DNA from: Alphaproteobacteria bacterium
Lineage (GTDB): Bacteria; Pseudomonadota; Alphaproteobacteria; ATCC43930; CGMCC-115725
Length of the DNA: 8,436 bases
NCBI GenBank assembly: GCA_019241915.1
Contig: JAFAWI010000396.1
Span: 1-8,436, forward strand
Direction of reading: 5' to 3'
The notes under the pieces are model-generated. The model saw nothing but the letters and a program-made list of their open reading frames with translations, was not told the DNA's origin and made no database searches. Positions 6,479 to 8,436 of this stretch are shown here, one piece after another. The first letter of the stretch is position 1. Each line of letters starts with the position of its first letter. The translations under genes were made by a program, and so were the position numbers.

Positions 6479-6960
6479 GCCGGCTCGACAGCTTTATCCG
6501 CCGGCTCGAAGCCCAGCGCGCCTGCCTCGACCACGCCGCCGAGCTGATCGCCGGGCTCGTGGGCCCGATGCTCGAGCTGGGGCTCGGCAACGGCCGCACC
6601 TACGATCATCTGCGCGAGCTGTTTCCCGACCGCGACATCTATGTCTGTGAGCGCCGGGTCGCCGCGCATCCCGACTGCATCCCGCCCGCCGACAAGCTCC
6701 TGCTTGGCGACATGTTCGAAACGCTGCCGGCGGCGCGCGAGATGTTGGGTGGGAAGGTTGTGCTGGCGCATTTCGACGCCGGGACCGGCGACGCCGCCTC
6801 CAATCGTAAGCTCGCCGCCGGGCTGCGGCCACTGATCGTGCCGCTCTTATGCCCGGGAGGGGTATTAGCGACGCAGCAGGCGATGGATGGCGCCGGTTTG
6901 ATGCCGATTCCATTGCCAAACGGGGTGGCCGAGGGGCGGTATCACCTCTACCGAGCGTGA
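6475..6960 (+). CDS. Small class I SAM-dependent methyltransferase
   Basis: 161-aa cytoplasmic protein with a minimal Rossmann methyltransferase fold. Motif I, the SAM-binding Gly-rich loop, is LELGLGNGRTYDHL (33-46). An acidic residue ends strand 2 in YVCERR (56-61, Glu59), where the SAM ribose is usually bound. LLGDMFETLP (76-85) and LAHFDAGTGD (97-106) are the positions of motifs II-III, and LLCPGGVLATQQ (124-135) matches the later strand. It may belong to the small bacterial methyltransferase family Pfam calls Methyltransf_17; that is from memory and not verified. The start is GTG 6475, with no clear Shine-Dalgarno; no better in-frame start lies between it and the previous gene. It follows the cyclic-nucleotide-binding gene by 25 bases and is probably the last gene of the transporter operon. 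Substrate unknown: the protein lacks a separate substrate-recognition domain. Confidence 0.87.
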   Translation: MSRLDSFIRRLEAQRACLDHAAELIAGLVGPMLELGLGNGRTYDHLRELFPDRDIYVCERRVAAHPDCIPPADKLLLGDMFETLPAAREMLGGKVVLAHFDAGTGDAASNRKLAAGLRPLIVPLLCPGGVLATQQAMDGAGLMPIPLPNGVAEGRYHLYRA

Positions 6961-7033
6961 GGCGGAAAACCGCGGCGCTTTTGCGGCTTGGAAGTCGAGG
7001 CGGCGGCTACGTTGGCATTACCCGCCCTACACT

Positions 7034-7822
7034 CTACAGGTCGAACTCGATCATCACCGGGACGTGGTCGGAGGCCTTGTCCCAGTCGCGCACTTCGCGG
7101 AAGACCCGCGCGCTTTTGAGCCCATCGACCAGCGCCGGGGTCACCCAGATATGGTCGAGCCGGCGGCCGCGGTCCGAGGCGGCCCAATCGCGGTTGCGAT
7201 AGCTCCACCAGGTGTAGAGTTTCTCGTCCGACGGCACGAAATAGCGCACCGCATCGACAAAGCCGCCGGCCGCCTGGAATGCGCCGAGCTTCTCGACCTC
7301 GATCGGCGTGTGGCTGACCACCTTCAGCAGCTGCTTGTGCGACCAGACGTCGTGCTCGAGCGGCGCGATGTTGAGGTCGCCCACCGCAATTGCGCTGCGC
7401 GCACGGTCATGCGTCGCGAACCATTCGGTCAACTCGTCGAGAAAGCGCAGCTTGTGCGCAAATTTCGGGTTCTCGTCAGGGTCCGGAATGTCGCCGCCGG
7501 CGGGCACGTAGATGTTGTGCAGCTCGATCCCGCCGGGCAGCTCGGCGATCGCATGCCGGCAGTCGCGGCGGTCACACCAGGCGCGCGTCGCGACGCTCGG
7601 AAACGGGTGCTTCGCGAGGATCGCGACTCCGTTGTAACCCTTCATCCCGTGCATATGGATGTGCTCGTAGCCGAGCGCATGGAAGGGATCGCGCGGGAAC
7701 AGCTCGTTGGGTGTCTTGGTTTCCTGGAGGCAGAGAATGTCCGGCCTTGCCTCGGCGAGCAGCCGGCAGACATTCTCGGCGCGCAGCCGCACCGAATTGA
7801 TGTTCCAGGTAATCAGGCGCAT
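7034..7822 (-). CDS. xthA: Exodeoxyribonuclease III (AP endonuclease, EEP superfamily)
   Basis: 262-aa DNA-repair enzyme that cuts at abasic sites and degrades duplex DNA 3' to 5', acting in base-excision repair. The length is that of the ExoIII family. Active-site positions are all visible: MRLITWNINSVRLR with Asn7, LQETK with Glu34, NIYVPAGGD with Tyr105, GDLNIAP with Asp149 and Asn151, RRLDHIW with Asp223, and the closing SDHVPV with Asp252 and His253. It starts at ATG 7822, directly at the family's conserved N-terminus; no strong Shine-Dalgarno is seen. It lies convergent to the methyltransferase, 73 bases away, and 90 bases downstream of an 87-aa gene on the same strand. Nothing looks damaged. 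The assignment is firm; a link to the transporter operon is not suggested. Confidence 0.97.
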   Translation of the reverse strand: MRLITWNINSVRLRAENVCRLLAEARPDILCLQETKTPNELFPRDPFHALGYEHIHMHGMKGYNGVAILAKHPFPSVATRAWCDRRDCRHAIAELPGGIELHNIYVPAGGDIPDPDENPKFAHKLRFLDELTEWFATHDRARSAIAVGDLNIAPLEHDVWSHKQLLKVVSHTPIEVEKLGAFQAAGGFVDAVRYFVPSDEKLYTWWSYRNRDWAASDRGRRLDHIWVTPALVDGLKSARVFREVRDWDKASDHVPVMIEFDL

Positions 7823-7912
7823 CCGGCGAATAGAGGACGGAGCCGCAAGTTCACACCGTGGCGACCGCCCCGCAGCAGACTGGCGCAGGCGGCAGCCGCC
7901 GCAGAACAGAGG

Positions 7913-8176
7913 TCACGCCGTCGGGTCCTCGACGCACTTGGAGATTTCCGACGCCACCGTGCGGTGCGCGGCGGCGGCGCTCCGCGCCGTGCCGCTGCAG
8001 ATCAGCTCACCACGGTCGCCATAGAGCGAGATGACGCTCCATTGCCACTGGCTTGTCGCCAACCGGCAGACGAGACCGCGCAGCACCAGTCCGTCGGCAA
8101 GCGGCACGTCGAGAAACTCGGCGCTCGACCACTCGATATCCAGGTCTACGAGCCGGGAGGCGACCTCAACCGTCAT
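7913..8176 (-). CDS. Hypothetical protein, 87 aa
   Basis: I do not recognise this protein. It starts MTVEVASRLVDLDIEWSSAE and is mixed alpha/beta in appearance. Its core reads LVLRGLVCRLATSQWQWSVI then SLYGDRGELICSGTARS, followed by an Ala-rich helix and the tail CVEDPTA. The pattern of a beta-hairpin with Trp-x-Trp, then Gly-x-Ala and a helix, suggests one small compact domain. There is no signal peptide, membrane helix or repeat. The frame is open to 8242, but ATG 8176 has AAAGGA seven bases upstream, so the shorter form is preferred. It lies 90 bases before xthA on the same strand and could be co-transcribed with it; otherwise there is no functional clue. Codon use matches neighbouring genes, and no equally good alternative covers this interval. 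Confidence 0.72.
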   Translation of the reverse strand: MTVEVASRLVDLDIEWSSAEFLDVPLADGLVLRGLVCRLATSQWQWSVISLYGDRGELICSGTARSAAAAHRTVASEISKCVEDPTA

Positions 8177-8183
8177 CGACGGG

Positions 8184-8189
8184 TCCTTT
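8184..8189 (-). promoter_or_regulatory. Ribosome binding site for the 87-aa hypothetical gene
   Basis: AAAGGA on the minus strand, seven bases before ATG 8176. It supports that start over the upstream in-frame ATG at 8242. Confidence 0.6.
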
Positions 8190-8318
8190 GATGGCGAAGC
8201 GGGTTTTGCCACAGCTGCGGCGTCTGCACCCGTGCAATGCAAGGCCGGTGCCTATACCGAAACGGCACTGCTGGCCCCCTGGCTGAGCGCAACAACCCGT
8301 GGCTGCGTGCAACAAATA

Positions 8319-8347
8319 GCGCCCGGTGTGGGGGGAACACCGGGCGC
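8319..8347 (-). terminator. Strong hairpin, probable transcription terminator of the gene at the right edge
   Basis: A perfect 11-bp inverted repeat: GCGCCCGGTGT at 8319-8329 and its complement at 8337-8347, with a 7-base loop. Read on the minus strand, it lies 57 bases after a TAA stop (8405-8407) and is followed by TATTTGTTG, a weak T-rich tail. That fits an intrinsic or partly Rho-assisted terminator. It could also be a 3'-end stabilising structure or an operator. Confidence 0.6.
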
Positions 8348-8375
8348 CAGCTTGTCAGAAGCGCTTGGGGGAGAT

Positions 8376-8402
8376 CCGGGCCCGCAGGGGAGACGGGACC
8401 GG
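8376..8402 (-). other. Second imperfect hairpin directly after the edge gene's stop
   Basis: Arms 8376-8384 and 8394-8402 pair over nine bases with one central mismatch, around a 9-base loop. It begins two bases after the TAA at 8405-8407 on the minus strand and has no T-run behind it. It may be part of the 3' untranslated region. Confidence 0.35.
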
Positions 8403-8404
8403 AA

Positions 8405-8436
8405 TTAAGAGAACATGTCGTCCTCTCCGCTTCTGG
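8405..8436 (-). CDS. Probable C-terminal end of an unidentified gene, partial
   Basis: One minus-strand frame reads RSGEDDMFS then TAA at 8407-8405, and continues beyond the right edge. The support is an acidic, protein-like tail and the strong hairpin 57 bases downstream in the expected orientation. Only nine codons are visible, so the product cannot be named and the call is tentative. Confidence 0.45.
   Translation of the reverse strand, partial: RSGEDDMFS

Noticed and set aside
6961..7033. Possible bidirectional terminator between the methyltransferase and xthA
   Set aside because: Only competing 4-bp stems around GCGGAAAACCGC (6962-6973) and CCGC/GCGG (6970-6986), without a proper T-run. 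A terminator is expected here but the sequence does not show a convincing one.
7064..8191. Plus-strand open frame (375 codons) across xthA and the 87-aa gene
   Set aside because: xthA on the other strand has every catalytic residue; this frame is its shadow.

Overview
The window comes from a GC-rich bacterial chromosome, most likely an alphaproteobacterium. That placement rests on base composition, codon use and the type of genes present; no ribosomal or other marker gene is in view, so it is inference. Coding density is high. I see no mobile element, CRISPR array, tRNA or rRNA.

Layout. (1) Positions 1-3023, minus strand: a tightly packed three-gene unit read right to left. It holds a MurG-like (COG4671-type) glycosyltransferase (1794-3023), a family-4 glycosyltransferase (497-1783) and the N-terminal half of a 2-keto-3-deoxygluconate kinase that runs off the left edge (1-467). 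(2) Positions 3024-3202: the divergent intergenic region. (3) Positions 3203-6960, plus strand: an apparent three-gene operon with an exporter-type ABC transporter (897 aa), a stand-alone cyclic-nucleotide-binding protein with a coiled-coil tail and no DNA-binding domain, and a small SAM-dependent methyltransferase. (4) Positions 7034-8176, minus strand: exodeoxyribonuclease III (xthA) preceded by an unrecognised 87-aa protein. (5) Positions 8177-8436: a short non-coding stretch with a strong 11-bp hairpin, and at the right edge the probable last codons of another minus-strand gene.

The most unusual object is the ABC transporter. Its nucleotide-binding domain is split by an insertion of roughly 260 residues between the Q-loop and the LSxGQ signature. 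The insertion repeats the Q-loop/'DN-hydrophobic-G' segment, so that segment occurs three times. The Walker A Ser/Thr is Asp, the Walker B Asp is Asn, and the Q-loop Gln is Ala, while the Walker A Lys, catalytic Glu, signature, D-loop and H-loop are retained. Together with the cyclic-nucleotide-binding partner and methyltransferase, this suggests a specialised, possibly second-messenger-controlled transporter. The adjacent divergent glycosyltransferases make a glycoconjugate substrate conceivable, but nothing in the sequence proves a substrate.

Several gene starts were moved inward from the longest reading frame because a good Shine-Dalgarno sequence and the start of the conserved domain agree on a downstream start codon.
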